Positions 1-5,869 are shown, numbered from the stretch's first letter. The stretch is DNA of 6,111 nt from Clostridiales bacterium UBA5446 (GCA_002427465.1 DIRC01000036.1:1-6111), one strand, 5' to 3'. The notes: generated by a model from the letters alone, not told the origin. A program made the numbers and translations.

Positions 1-1433
1 CCGGAGGCCCCCGTGGACAGAGATGACAGGCTGATGTTGTCCACGCCGGCGTTATCCCCTGCGGTATATACGCCGCCGGAGATCGTCCCCAGGTTCGCCT
101 TCATCACCGTGTCGGCGGGCGCGGCAACGGTCTTCAGCGTATTGTCCGTGGCCAGGCTGCTCAAAGCGGCCGATGAACCGCAGAGAATGAATCTTCCGTC
201 CTCTCCGATAAAGAGGTGTTCCGCATTGCCGCCAGAGACCGCGTCCGTGACGAACAGAATGTAGGAGCTGACCGCCCGCGTAGTTCCGTCCGAGGGGCTG
301 TTCACCACCGTCCCGGCGCTTTTTCCGGGGAGTAGGAGCGACATGGTCGAGGAGCCGCCGCCGTCCATATTGACGGCGTATATGCAGCCCATGGAGATCA
401 TATCCTGGGCCAGCTGCGAGAGCGTCGATCCCCGGGAGGCCGTCGTGCGCCCGTCCATCACATAATAGACCAGCGTGCCGTCGGCCTTGATCCCGATTGC
501 GGTTCGGGGGTTCACATCCGTGATGGTGGAGTCCCACCACTCGGAATGAAAGACGCCGCCTTCGGACACGAGAATATTTCCGCAGCCCGATATCCATTGC
601 GCCGAAGCCAGCTTTTCGTCGGTACAGGCTGTGGTGAGAGTCACCCTGTCCCCCACCGAGAACTTCTCGAACTCGGACTGAAGTTCCGAGGCGTCCGCCG
701 CGGTGAGGATCAGATTATCCTTGCCGATCACCAGTGAATTGTACTGGCCGTCGATCAGCTCGGCCACCTCAAGCGTCATCCTGCCGCTGACGGACATTTC
801 CCCCTCCAGCACCTTGAAGCGCACAAACCAGCCGTCGGTCGTCGTCCGCGTGGATACCGTGGAGAAATACTCGCTGTACAGATACAGGCCGCCGCCGTCC
901 GACCTGGTCTTGTTGTAATGGGTAAGGGAGACGCTTTCCCCGGCGGTCTCATTTTGAAGTGTTATGTTAACTTCCGGCATAAATGAGGTAAACGCGCCGC
1001 CCTCTGAGAATGCAATGGCGTTGTTGCCCTCCGGCGAGGACTTGTATATGCCGTCCTCCACCACCATGCCGCATGGGATGCGGGTATCCCAATATCCGAA
1101 GTCGGCGTTGACCGACCCCACCACATGATAGCCCTGCGCCCTGGCATAGTTGATGATCTGCGTGATCGTCATTCCGCCATATATCGTGTCGCAGGCCAGC
1201 ACGATGGGATACACAGGGCTGCCGGCGGCGTTTTCCAGCATGAAGGTCTCCACCCGCCTGCCGGCTGGGGTATAGGAGATATCGTTCTGGTATGTAAAGC
1301 CCTTGGCCAAGGTCATACTGTTGGTATAAGCGGCCGGGCCTGTCCCGTCTCCGACGGCGAAGACGCCGGCATTAAGGATGAGCAGGGCAGCAAGGGCTGC
1401 CGCAAAAATTGTTCTCACTGTTCGTTTTAGCAT
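1..1433 (-). CDS. Secreted phosphodiester glycosidase (NAGPA domain) protein, C-terminus cut by window edge
   Basis: An open frame of 477 codons runs from ATG at 1433 to the window edge with no stop, so the C-terminus is missing. The start is fixed by AGAGGTGA at 1445-1438, a few bases upstream. Residues 1-26 form a signal peptide: basic MLKR start, Ala/Leu-rich core, likely cleavage after VFA, so the protein is exported. The NAGPA fold is seen in two blocks: NADF at 109-112 followed by IPCGMVVEDG, and the core NPRTAIG from 308, MDGR at 326-329 and NMDGGGSS at 355-362. These match the conserved PRTaiG, vDGR and NxDGGGSs motifs of the family, which includes the human mannose-6-phosphate uncovering enzyme. 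Family members cleave sugar-phosphodiester bonds; in bacteria the substrate is usually unproven, and cell-wall polymers or exopolysaccharide are plausible. About 100 extra residues separate the two blocks. The region after residue 385 is Ser/Thr/Gly-rich and looks like an added extracellular domain. The family call is firm; the substrate is unknown. Confidence 0.9.
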   Translation of the reverse strand, partial: MLKRTVRTIFAAALAALLILNAGVFAVGDGTGPAAYTNSMTLAKGFTYQNDISYTPAGRRVETFMLENAAGSPVYPIVLACDTIYGGMTITQIINYARAQGYHVVGSVNADFGYWDTRIPCGMVVEDGIYKSSPEGNNAIAFSEGGAFTSFMPEVNITLQNETAGESVSLTHYNKTRSDGGGLYLYSEYFSTVSTRTTTDGWFVRFKVLEGEMSVSGRMTLEVAELIDGQYNSLVIGKDNLILTAADASELQSEFEKFSVGDRVTLTTACTDEKLASAQWISGCGNILVSEGGVFHSEWWDSTITDVNPRTAIGIKADGTLVYYVMDGRTTASRGSTLSQLAQDMISMGCIYAVNMDGGGSSTMSLLLPGKSAGTVVNSPSDGTTRAVSSYILFVTDAVSGGNAEHLFIGEDGRFILCGSSAALSSLATDNTLKTVAAPADTVMKANLGTISGGVYTAGDNAGVDNISLSSLSTGAS

Positions 1434-1702
1434 TCAGTCACCTCTAGTAGATATGTCCATAAATGAAAAGCCCCGAGCAGTATGACAGGGCGCTGGCGAA
1501 ATTGTCTGAAAAAAGGTCCCGGGGATCTTCCACAAAGGAACAGACGGGGTATGTAAAGGCCGTGCAGCCGCCTTCAGGGTATAAGCAAATATATTATGTT
1601 AACCACCTCCATTGGGGGACAGTATCCGTTCAAATCACTCTATCATATAGACGGGAAATATGGTACAATGTTTCTCAGAATAAGTAATGGGAGAACATCC
1701 AC
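1434..1702. other. Divergent intergenic region with a split short leftward frame
   Basis: This gap lies between the leftward glycosidase and the rightward ABC-F gene. The rightward promoter is listed separately. On the minus strand, ATG at 1612 opens MEVVNIIYLLIP and stops at TGA 1576-1574. In the +1 frame from GAA at 1575, 43 codons stay open to TAG at 1446-1444, which abuts the glycosidase ribosome binding site as in coupled operon genes. The codon at the junction is CCC followed by TGA. A GGAGGTGG stretch at 1610-1603 looks like a ribosome binding site but is followed only by ATA codons at a suitable distance. The downstream frame has no standard start of its own. It could be a decayed small gene, a frameshifted small gene or chance. 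On the plus strand an open frame at 1463-1687 has no ribosome binding site. I see no convincing sigma-A promoter for the glycosidase here. Confidence 0.25.
1661..1669 (+). promoter_or_regulatory. Extended -10 promoter for the ABC-F gene
   Basis: TGGTACAAT is an extended -10 element: TG, one base, then TACAAT at 1664-1669. No good TTGACA-like box lies 16-18 bp upstream (CTATCA at 1640-1645 is weak), which is usual for extended -10 promoters. The predicted start near 1676 gives a leader of about 27 nt containing GGGAG at 1689-1693, placed properly for ATG 1703. The AT-rich sequence around it stands out from the GC-rich flanking genes. Confidence 0.6.
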
Positions 1703-3295
1703 ATGATAACAGTTGACAATCTCAGACTTCAATTCGGCGGTCAGGTTCTGTTTTCAAACGTTGACCTCCAGTTCACCGCCGGCAACTGCTACGGCATCAT
1801 CGGCGCCAACGGGTCCGGAAAATCCACCTTTCTAAGAATCCTTTCCGGCGAGATCGACAGCGCCGATGGCAACGTCTATATCGACGCCAAGGCAAGGATG
1901 TCCGTTCTGAAGCAGAATCAGAATATGTATGACATGTATTCGGTCATGGATACCGTCATTATGGGCAACCCCCGTCTTTATGAGTGCGGCCGCGAAAAGG
2001 ACGCCATCTATGAAAAGGATGAAATGACGGACGAGGACGGTATGCGGGCATCCGAGCTGGAGGAGCTGTTCGCCGAGCTGGGCGGCTGGGAAGCCGAGTC
2101 CGACGCTTCGCGCATTCTCCAGGGTCTCGGCGTCGCGCCCGAATATCACGGTACGCCCATGTCGGCGATGGACCCGCGCCTCAAAGTCAAAGTCCTGCTG
2201 GCCCAGGCGCTTTTCGGAAAGCCGGATATCATTCTTCTGGACGAGCCCACAAACAACCTGGATCTGGCCAGCGTGGTCTGGCTGGAAGATTTCCTAATGG
2301 ATTATGAGGGTACCGTTCTTGTGGTCTCCCATGACCGATATTTCCTGAACAACGTCTGCACCCATATCGTGGACATCGACTTCGGAAAGATCAAAATGTA
2401 TGTGGGCAACTACGACTTCTGGTATGAGTCCAGCCAGCTTGTGCAGAGGCTGATGAAGGATCAGAGCAAGAAGGTGGAGCAGAAGCGAGAGGAGCTTCAG
2501 GCCTTTATCGCCAGATTCTCCGCGAATAAATCCAAATCCCGCCAGGCCACCAGCCGCAGAAAGCTGCTGGAAAAGCTGAGCGTGGAGGAAATGCCCGCCT
2601 CCAGCCGCCGCTATCCCTGGGTCGGTTTTAAGGCGGATCGGGAACCCGGCAAGGACCGGCTGTTCGTCTCCGGCGTCACAAAATCCCTGGATAGCGAAAT
2701 TCTGCTCAACGACGTCAGCTTTATTGTCGGCAAAGAGGACAAGATCGCCGTTATCGGGCGCAACGAGAGGGCCGTCACCATGCTGTTCAAGATTCTCATG
2801 GGTGAGGCGGAACCGGATGCCGGCACGGTAAAATGGGGCGTTTCCACCACACAGGCGTACTTCCCCGGGGACAACAGCGCGTTTTTTGAGGGCTGCGGCC
2901 TGAATATTATGGACTGGATGCGCCAATTCTCCGAGGATAAGCGTGAAAGCTACCTTCGTGCCTTCCTGGGCAGGATGCTGTTTTCCGGCGACGAGGTATA
3001 TAAAACCGTCTCCGTCCTCTCCGGCGGCGAGAAGGTGCGCTGTATGCTCTCGAAGCTGATGCTTTCAGGCGCGAATTCCCTGCTCCTGGATCAGCCTACC
3101 AACCATCTCGACCTGGAGAGCATCGCAGCTCTAAACAACGGGATGTCCGCCTTCCCCCACAACATCATCTTCTCCTCCCACGACCACCAGCTTACCCAAA
3201 CCGTGGCAAACCGCATCATAGAAATTCATGGGGATGGCACTATCACCGACCGCATGTGCACCTATGACGAATACATGGATCTGAACAAGGCCTGA
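1703..3295 (+). CDS. ABC-F family ATPase, YkpA/YbiT-like, with one degenerate ATP site
   Basis: This 530-residue soluble protein has two ATP-binding domains and no membrane segments, as in ABC-F proteins that act on the ribosome, typically at the E-site. NBD1 (about 1-232) has Walker A GANGSGKS at 34-41, Walker B LLDEPTNNLD with D180 and E181, and SHDR with H210. Residues about 233-318 form the charged interdomain linker, the arm that reaches toward the P-site tRNA in this family. NBD2 (about 319-518) has the signature LSGGEKVR from 439, Walker B LLLDQPTNHLD with D463 and Q464, and H493. The site made by Walker A1 and signature 2 is intact. The other site is altered in all three parts: Walker A2 reads GRNERAVT (352-359) with V358 where lysine is expected, the catalytic Glu is Gln464, and signature 1 reads MSAMDPRLK (153-161) instead of LSGG. 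Closest in style to YkpA/YbiT; an antibiotic-resistance role is not indicated. GGGAG at 1689-1693 supports the start. The gene converges on the DUF3810 gene. Confidence 0.93.
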   Translation: MITVDNLRLQFGGQVLFSNVDLQFTAGNCYGIIGANGSGKSTFLRILSGEIDSADGNVYIDAKARMSVLKQNQNMYDMYSVMDTVIMGNPRLYECGREKDAIYEKDEMTDEDGMRASELEELFAELGGWEAESDASRILQGLGVAPEYHGTPMSAMDPRLKVKVLLAQALFGKPDIILLDEPTNNLDLASVVWLEDFLMDYEGTVLVVSHDRYFLNNVCTHIVDIDFGKIKMYVGNYDFWYESSQLVQRLMKDQSKKVEQKREELQAFIARFSANKSKSRQATSRRKLLEKLSVEEMPASSRRYPWVGFKADREPGKDRLFVSGVTKSLDSEILLNDVSFIVGKEDKIAVIGRNERAVTMLFKILMGEAEPDAGTVKWGVSTTQAYFPGDNSAFFEGCGLNIMDWMRQFSEDKRESYLRAFLGRMLFSGDEVYKTVSVLSGGEKVRCMLSKLMLSGANSLLLDQPTNHLDLESIAALNNGMSAFPHNIIFSSHDHQLTQTVANRIIEIHGDGTITDRMCTYDEYMDLNKA

Positions 3296-3310
3296 GCCGG
3301 CCGCGCTCAG
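3292..3310. other. Stem-loop over the ABC-F stop codon
   Basis: CTGAGC at 3292-3297 and GCTCAG at 3305-3310 form a 6-bp stem with a 7-base GC-rich loop in the 21-bp gap between converging genes. It is followed by AAAAA on the plus strand and has no T-run after it on the minus strand either, so it is not a standard intrinsic terminator. A second CTCAG at 3316-3320 could compete for pairing. It may only stabilise the 3' end of either transcript, or be chance. Confidence 0.3.
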
Positions 3311-3316
3311 AAAAAC

Positions 3317-4441
3317 TCAGTCCGGGCCGCATGCCGGATAGTAATAGTTGACCAGAAGATCCACACAGGCTCCGTAGCTTTTCATGCCCAGGGCCTGGCC
3401 GTTGGATCGGAGGAAAGCCTCGTACACTGTTTCCGAGGCTTTTTTCACGCTTGAGCCGCTGTATTTTGCCCAATAGGCATTGATGGATAAAATATCCTCC
3501 CGCACGGAGTCGGAAAGCGTCTCTCTGATCGCCTTCCAGGCTTCATAGTCCGCGGAATGCAGGGCGTTTCCCAGATAAATGTAGGCCATCAGCGCGCCGG
3601 AATAGGCAAAATCCGCGTCTCCGCTTTCCATGCAGGCCAGAACCGCGATAAAGTTGCATTCCTGCTCCGCCGCTATTCCCCGCTGGTGGGCCAGTTCGTG
3701 GACCGCCGTGGCCGGCAGCATGCAGGCCGGCGAATCCATGTTCAGATTGGCTTCGCCCGTGAATGGGGAGAAAAATCCGGTGAAATTCATCCGGCTCATA
3801 ACCCTGGAAAAATACACGGGCTTGGGGCGCAGCGCCTCTCCCGCCAAAAACGGAAACTGCTCCGCGGCTGCGCCGAACACATCCGGCGTTCGATCAAGTA
3901 TACTTTCCCGGGAAACCGCGAAAATGCCGGAATCATCGCGCGCCACCATTTCCCCGCCTGTATTTGCCTCGGCGGCAAAGTAGCCTGCAACGGCGCCGAG
4001 GGCATCTGCCGATATCGGCCCGCCGTCCAGGCCGCTCCGCTCGGTAAATGAAGGAATATAATAACAGGTTCCCCAGAGCACGCTGAAACCCATCCACACC
4101 AGACCGGCACACATGGTCAGGGTCAGCAGCATGGCATAAACCCGCTTTCCTTTATTTTCACGGAACGAAAGCAAGACCAGGTTGTAGATTATGTAAACCA
4201 ATGCCATGGCCGCGGCCGCGGCCGTCAGCCACTCAGCCGCTGAAAACGGCACGTTCCCGCAAAGCCGGGACATGAAAGCGTGGTACGGTTTCGTCACATA
4301 CCGATAGACGCCTGTCATCACCGCCTCGTTGCCCCGGAATATGTAATACGCGGCTGTCACAACCAGGGAGAACAGCGTGATGACGAGCCTTATTGGACAC
4401 AGCGTCCTGAAGCTGATTTTTTGTTTCGTCAAGATTTTCAT
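3317..4441 (-). CDS. DUF3810 family membrane protein with zincin-like HELAH motif
   Basis: The protein has 374 residues when started at ATG 4441. Three hydrophobic segments (about 19-35, 71-93 and 101-123) anchor it in the cytoplasmic membrane, followed by a large domain of about 245 residues. That domain carries FTGFFSPFTGEANLN and then HELAHQRGIAAEQECNF, with HELAH at 248-252. HExxH followed by a conserved Glu (E259 or E261) is the zinc-binding pattern of gluzincin-like peptidases, so a metalloprotease is plausible. The family, which I recognise as DUF3810, has no established substrate that I know of. The frame is open upstream to a TTG at 4477, giving 386 residues, but that TTG is part of the -35 box and the added 12 residues cover the -10 box, so I reject it. 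No ribosome binding site precedes ATG 4441. The gene follows rplT on the same strand but has its own promoter after the rplT terminator, and it converges with the ABC-F gene. Confidence 0.85.
   Translation of the reverse strand: MKILTKQKISFRTLCPIRLVITLFSLVVTAAYYIFRGNEAVMTGVYRYVTKPYHAFMSRLCGNVPFSAAEWLTAAAAAMALVYIIYNLVLLSFRENKGKRVYAMLLTLTMCAGLVWMGFSVLWGTCYYIPSFTERSGLDGGPISADALGAVAGYFAAEANTGGEMVARDDSGIFAVSRESILDRTPDVFGAAAEQFPFLAGEALRPKPVYFSRVMSRMNFTGFFSPFTGEANLNMDSPACMLPATAVHELAHQRGIAAEQECNFIAVLACMESGDADFAYSGALMAYIYLGNALHSADYEAWKAIRETLSDSVREDILSINAYWAKYSGSSVKKASETVYEAFLRSNGQALGMKSYGACVDLLVNYYYPACGPD
3414..3445 (+). terminator. Intrinsic terminator for the ABC-F transcript, inside the antisense gene
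   Basis: AAAGCCTCG at 3414-3422 pairs perfectly with CGAGGCTTT at 3434-3442 around an 11-base loop. The stem runs into six T residues at 3440-3445, giving a classic rightward intrinsic terminator. It is about 120 bp past the ABC-F stop, within the 3' part of the oppositely oriented DUF3810 gene. On the minus strand the hairpin is followed by only TTT, so it should act mainly rightward. No other convincing rightward terminator is present near the ABC-F stop. Confidence 0.65.
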
Positions 4442-4447
4442 AAGAAA

Positions 4448-4477
4448 ATTATACTCAAAACTTTCATCATTGTCCAA
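4448..4477 (-). promoter_or_regulatory. Sigma-A promoter for the DUF3810 gene
   Basis: On the minus strand TTGGAC (4477-4472) is separated by 18 bp from a perfect TATAAT (4453-4448). The -35 box begins two bases after the T-tract of the rplT terminator. The -10 box ends six bases before ATG 4441, so transcription should begin at or next to the A of the ATG. This predicts a leaderless or nearly leaderless mRNA. Confidence 0.7.
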
Positions 4478-4478
4478 T

Positions 4479-4506
4479 AAAAAAACCGCTCCAAGTTTTG
4501 GAGCGG
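4479..4506 (-). terminator. Intrinsic terminator of the infC-rpmI-rplT operon
   Basis: CCGCTCCAA at 4486-4494 pairs perfectly with TTGGAGCGG at 4498-4506 around a 3-base loop (or a shorter stem with a larger loop). Reading leftward, the stem is followed by seven T residues (4485-4479). It begins 12 bases after the rplT stop codon. Rightward it is followed by CTTTTA, so weak activity in that direction is possible, but no rightward transcript is expected there. Confidence 0.9.
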
Positions 4507-4518
4507 CTTTTAGTTATT

Positions 4519-4872
4519 TTAAAGCGCGGCTTTCGCCTTATCGCAAATGGCGGAAAACGCCTCCGGCTCGTGAATGGCAATCTCGGAAAGCATCTTGCGG
4601 TTCATGTCGATTCCGGAAAGCCTCAAGCCATGGATAAAGGTGGAATAATTCATTCCATTCTGCTTGCATCCCGCGGAAATCCGGGTGATCCAAAGCTGGC
4701 GAAAATCCCGCTTCTTCAGTTTGCGGCCCACATACGCATAGCGGCCGGATTTCATGACCTGCTGTTTGGCCATCTTGAAGTGCCGGGATTTGTTGCCCCA
4801 ATAGCCCTTTGCGAGACCAAGCGTCTTATTCCTTCTCTTGCGCGTCATTACCGCGCCTTTTACTCTGGCCAT
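4519..4872 (-). CDS. rplT: 50S ribosomal protein L20
   Basis: The 117-residue length is typical for bL20, a 23S rRNA-binding protein needed early in 50S assembly. The start MARVKGAVMTRKRRNK, the following LAKGYWGNKSRHFKMAKQQVMKS, the central RDFRQLWITRISAG and the C-terminal NRKMLSEIAIHEPEAF all match the family. The N-terminal arm is very basic, as expected for the rRNA-threading extension, and the C-terminal half is the globular domain that also binds mRNA in known autoregulation. AGAGGAGGA at 4890-4882 is the ribosome binding site; its first base overlaps the rpmI stop codon, which suggests translational coupling. In Bacillus, L20 represses this operon by leader attenuation; the leader seen upstream of infC suggests the same here. 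Nothing is truncated or unusual. Confidence 0.98.
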   Translation of the reverse strand: MARVKGAVMTRKRRNKTLGLAKGYWGNKSRHFKMAKQQVMKSGRYAYVGRKLKKRDFRQLWITRISAGCKQNGMNYSTFIHGLRLSGIDMNRKMLSEIAIHEPEAFSAICDKAKAAL

Positions 4873-4889
4873 CTTGCTGAGTCCTCCTC

Positions 4890-5093
4890 TTATTTATACG
4901 GGATCATGCGCTTGATCGCAGACTCGTTCGTCACGTCCGCATAGGTGCCCTGTCTCAGGCCTCTCTTACGCTTAGGCGTCTTGCCGTGGCCTGTGGCCAG
5001 ATGGGACTTGTATGCGTGCGCACGCTTGACCTTGCCGCTCTTTGTGAGGCAGAACCTCTTTTTAGCGCCACTGTGGGTTTTCAGTTTGGGCAT
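4890..5093 (-). CDS. rpmI: 50S ribosomal protein L35
   Basis: This 67-residue, strongly basic protein begins MPKLKTHSGAKKRF, followed by SGKVKRAHAYKSHL and KRKRGLRQ, the conserved pattern of bL35, a small late-assembling 50S protein. The usual length is 64-66, so it is complete with a C-terminal end a residue or so longer. AGGAAGGAGA at 5110-5101 is the ribosome binding site, 7 bases before ATG 5093. It lies 44 bp after infC and 17 bp before rplT, in the standard infC-rpmI-rplT order, with no promoter or terminator seen in either gap. Confidence 0.98.
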   Translation of the reverse strand: MPKLKTHSGAKKRFCLTKSGKVKRAHAYKSHLATGHGKTPKRKRGLRQGTYADVTNESAIKRMIPYK

Positions 5094-5137
5094 TGTTTTT
5101 TCTCCTTCCTAGGTATGCTCGCTTCGCTGTGGTTTCA

Positions 5138-5710
5138 TTATTCAGGCTTTGCCTCTTTTGTGTCTTCAGCGGACTTAGCCACTTTTTTAGGCTGTACCTG
5201 AACCTTCGGAGAGATAAAGATAGACATATGACGCCCCTCCATGCTGGGCTGCTTATCCAGGGCGCTGACCTCTGCGCACTCCTGAGCAAAGCGGCGCAAC
5301 AGCCCCTCGCCGATGTTGGTATGTGCCATCTCTCTGCCCCGGAACCGCACGGTCACTTTAACTCTGTCGCCCTCGGCAAGAAACTTCTGGGCGTTCTTGA
5401 GTTTGACAAGAAAATCGTTATCCCCGATGCTGGGAGACATGCGGATTTCCTTGACTTCAATGATATGCTGATTCTTCTTGGCTTCCTTTTCCCTTTTCGC
5501 CTGTGAAAAACGGTACTTCCCGTAATCCATTATCTTGCAGACCGGTGGATTGGATCCGGGCGCGATTTTTACAAGGTCAAGATTTTTGGAAAAGGCAATA
5601 TCAAGAGCGGCCTGAGACGACATGATACCAAGCTGCTCTCCATCCTCGCCGATTAATCTCACTTCTCTGTCACGGATATCTTCGTTGAACTGATAATCTG
5701 TGCTCGCTAT
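5138..5710 (-). CDS. infC: Translation initiation factor IF-3, non-canonical AUA start
   Basis: IF3 binds the 30S subunit, keeps it apart from 50S and rejects non-canonical start codons and wrong initiator pairing. With the start at ATA 5710 the protein has 190 residues. The N-domain opens with NEDIRDREVRLI (9-20), and the family signature KIMDYGKYRFSQAKR is at 59-73. A charged linker follows (about 74-84), then the C-domain with VRFRGREMAH and a 20-residue Lys/Glu/Pro tail after ISPKV. The start is decided by AGGAGGTG at 5724-5717, 8 bases before the ATA, and by the N-terminal length, which fits the Bacillus protein. No ATG, or GTG/TTG at workable spacing, exists: the GTG at 5719 is inside the ribosome binding site, and an in-frame TTG at 5770 would run translation through the leader terminator. 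E. coli infC uses AUU, which lets IF3 repress itself; an AUA here should do the same, by inference. Confidence 0.95.
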   Translation of the reverse strand: MASTDYQFNEDIRDREVRLIGEDGEQLGIMSSQAALDIAFSKNLDLVKIAPGSNPPVCKIMDYGKYRFSQAKREKEAKKNQHIIEVKEIRMSPSIGDNDFLVKLKNAQKFLAEGDRVKVTVRFRGREMAHTNIGEGLLRRFAQECAEVSALDKQPSMEGRHMSIFISPKVQVQPKKVAKSAEDTKEAKPE

Positions 5711-5716
5711 AAATAA

Positions 5717-5724
5717 CACCTCCT
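5717..5724 (-). promoter_or_regulatory. Ribosome binding site that fixes the infC AUA start
   Basis: AGGAGGTG is an almost full-length anti-Shine-Dalgarno match. GGAGG ends 8 bases before ATA 5710, the optimal distance. It directly follows the T-tract of the leader terminator, so leader readthrough is needed for this site to be transcribed at all. Confidence 0.85.
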
Positions 5725-5725
5725 G

Positions 5726-5756
5726 AAAGAAAAACGCGGATGCTTTCGGCATCCGC
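5726..5756 (-). terminator. Leader terminator (attenuator) upstream of infC
   Basis: GCGGATGC (5756-5749) and GCATCCGC (5743-5736) form a perfect 8-bp stem with loop CGAAA, followed by GTTTTTCTTT (5735-5726). The infC ribosome binding site begins two bases later. Its position between a strong promoter and the first gene identifies it as an attenuator rather than the end of another transcript: no gene lies upstream on this strand. Confidence 0.85.
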
Positions 5757-5869
5757 ACATAAAAACACAACTACCCTTTCAGGGCCATGGTGTATTTATA
5801 TTGACCACAGCACGTTTTTCGGCCGGGTGAGGGCGGCGGAAGCCGTTCCTTCTTTGTTTTATCCCAATT

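Larger units (their letters stand above)
5711..5863 (-). promoter_or_regulatory. infC operon leader, probable L20-type attenuator
   Basis: The leader between the predicted transcription start (about 5863) and the infC start codon is roughly 150 nt, far longer than ribosome binding requires. It ends in an intrinsic terminator (listed separately). An upstream segment, CGGCTTCCGC at 5845-5836, can pair with GCGGATGCCG at 5756-5747, the 5' half of that terminator, in 9 of 10 positions with one T-T mismatch. The two structures exclude each other, as in an antiterminator and terminator switch. Firmicutes infC leaders are known to be controlled by L20, which favours termination when in excess. I see the structures; L20 as the ligand is inferred from operon identity. 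A small hairpin with stem CCCT/AGGG lies between them, at 5785-5775. Confidence 0.7.

Noticed and set aside
1463..1687. Rightward open frame of 74 codons upstream of the ABC-F gene
   Set aside because: It has no ribosome binding site or promoter, runs through the ABC-F promoter and shows no recognisable motif.
2294..2926. Leftward open frame of about 210 codons inside the ABC-F gene
   Set aside because: It is antisense to well-conserved ABC motifs, has low-complexity composition and no start signal: a shadow of the real gene.
3557..4051. Rightward open frame of about 164 codons across the DUF3810 gene
   Set aside because: It is antisense to the conserved HELAH region, with Arg/Gly/His-rich shadow composition and no ribosome binding site.
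4208..4224. GGCCGC tandem repeat
   Set aside because: It encodes an alanine run in the second membrane segment of the DUF3810 protein and needs no other explanation.
4442..4477. 12-residue N-terminal extension of the DUF3810 protein from TTG 4477
   Set aside because: The TTG is the first half of the -35 box and the codons cover the -10 box; no ribosome binding site precedes it.
4498..4944. Rightward open frame across rplT and the end of rpmI
   Set aside because: It is antisense to two certain ribosomal protein genes and starts inside a terminator hairpin.
5093..5506. Rightward open frame antisense to infC
   Set aside because: It overlaps the IF3 coding region and the rpmI ribosome binding site, with no initiation signals of its own.
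5711..5770. 20-residue N-terminal extension of IF3 from TTG 5770
   Set aside because: It would translate the attenuator hairpin and the infC ribosome binding site and has no homology to IF3; ATA 5710 is far better placed.
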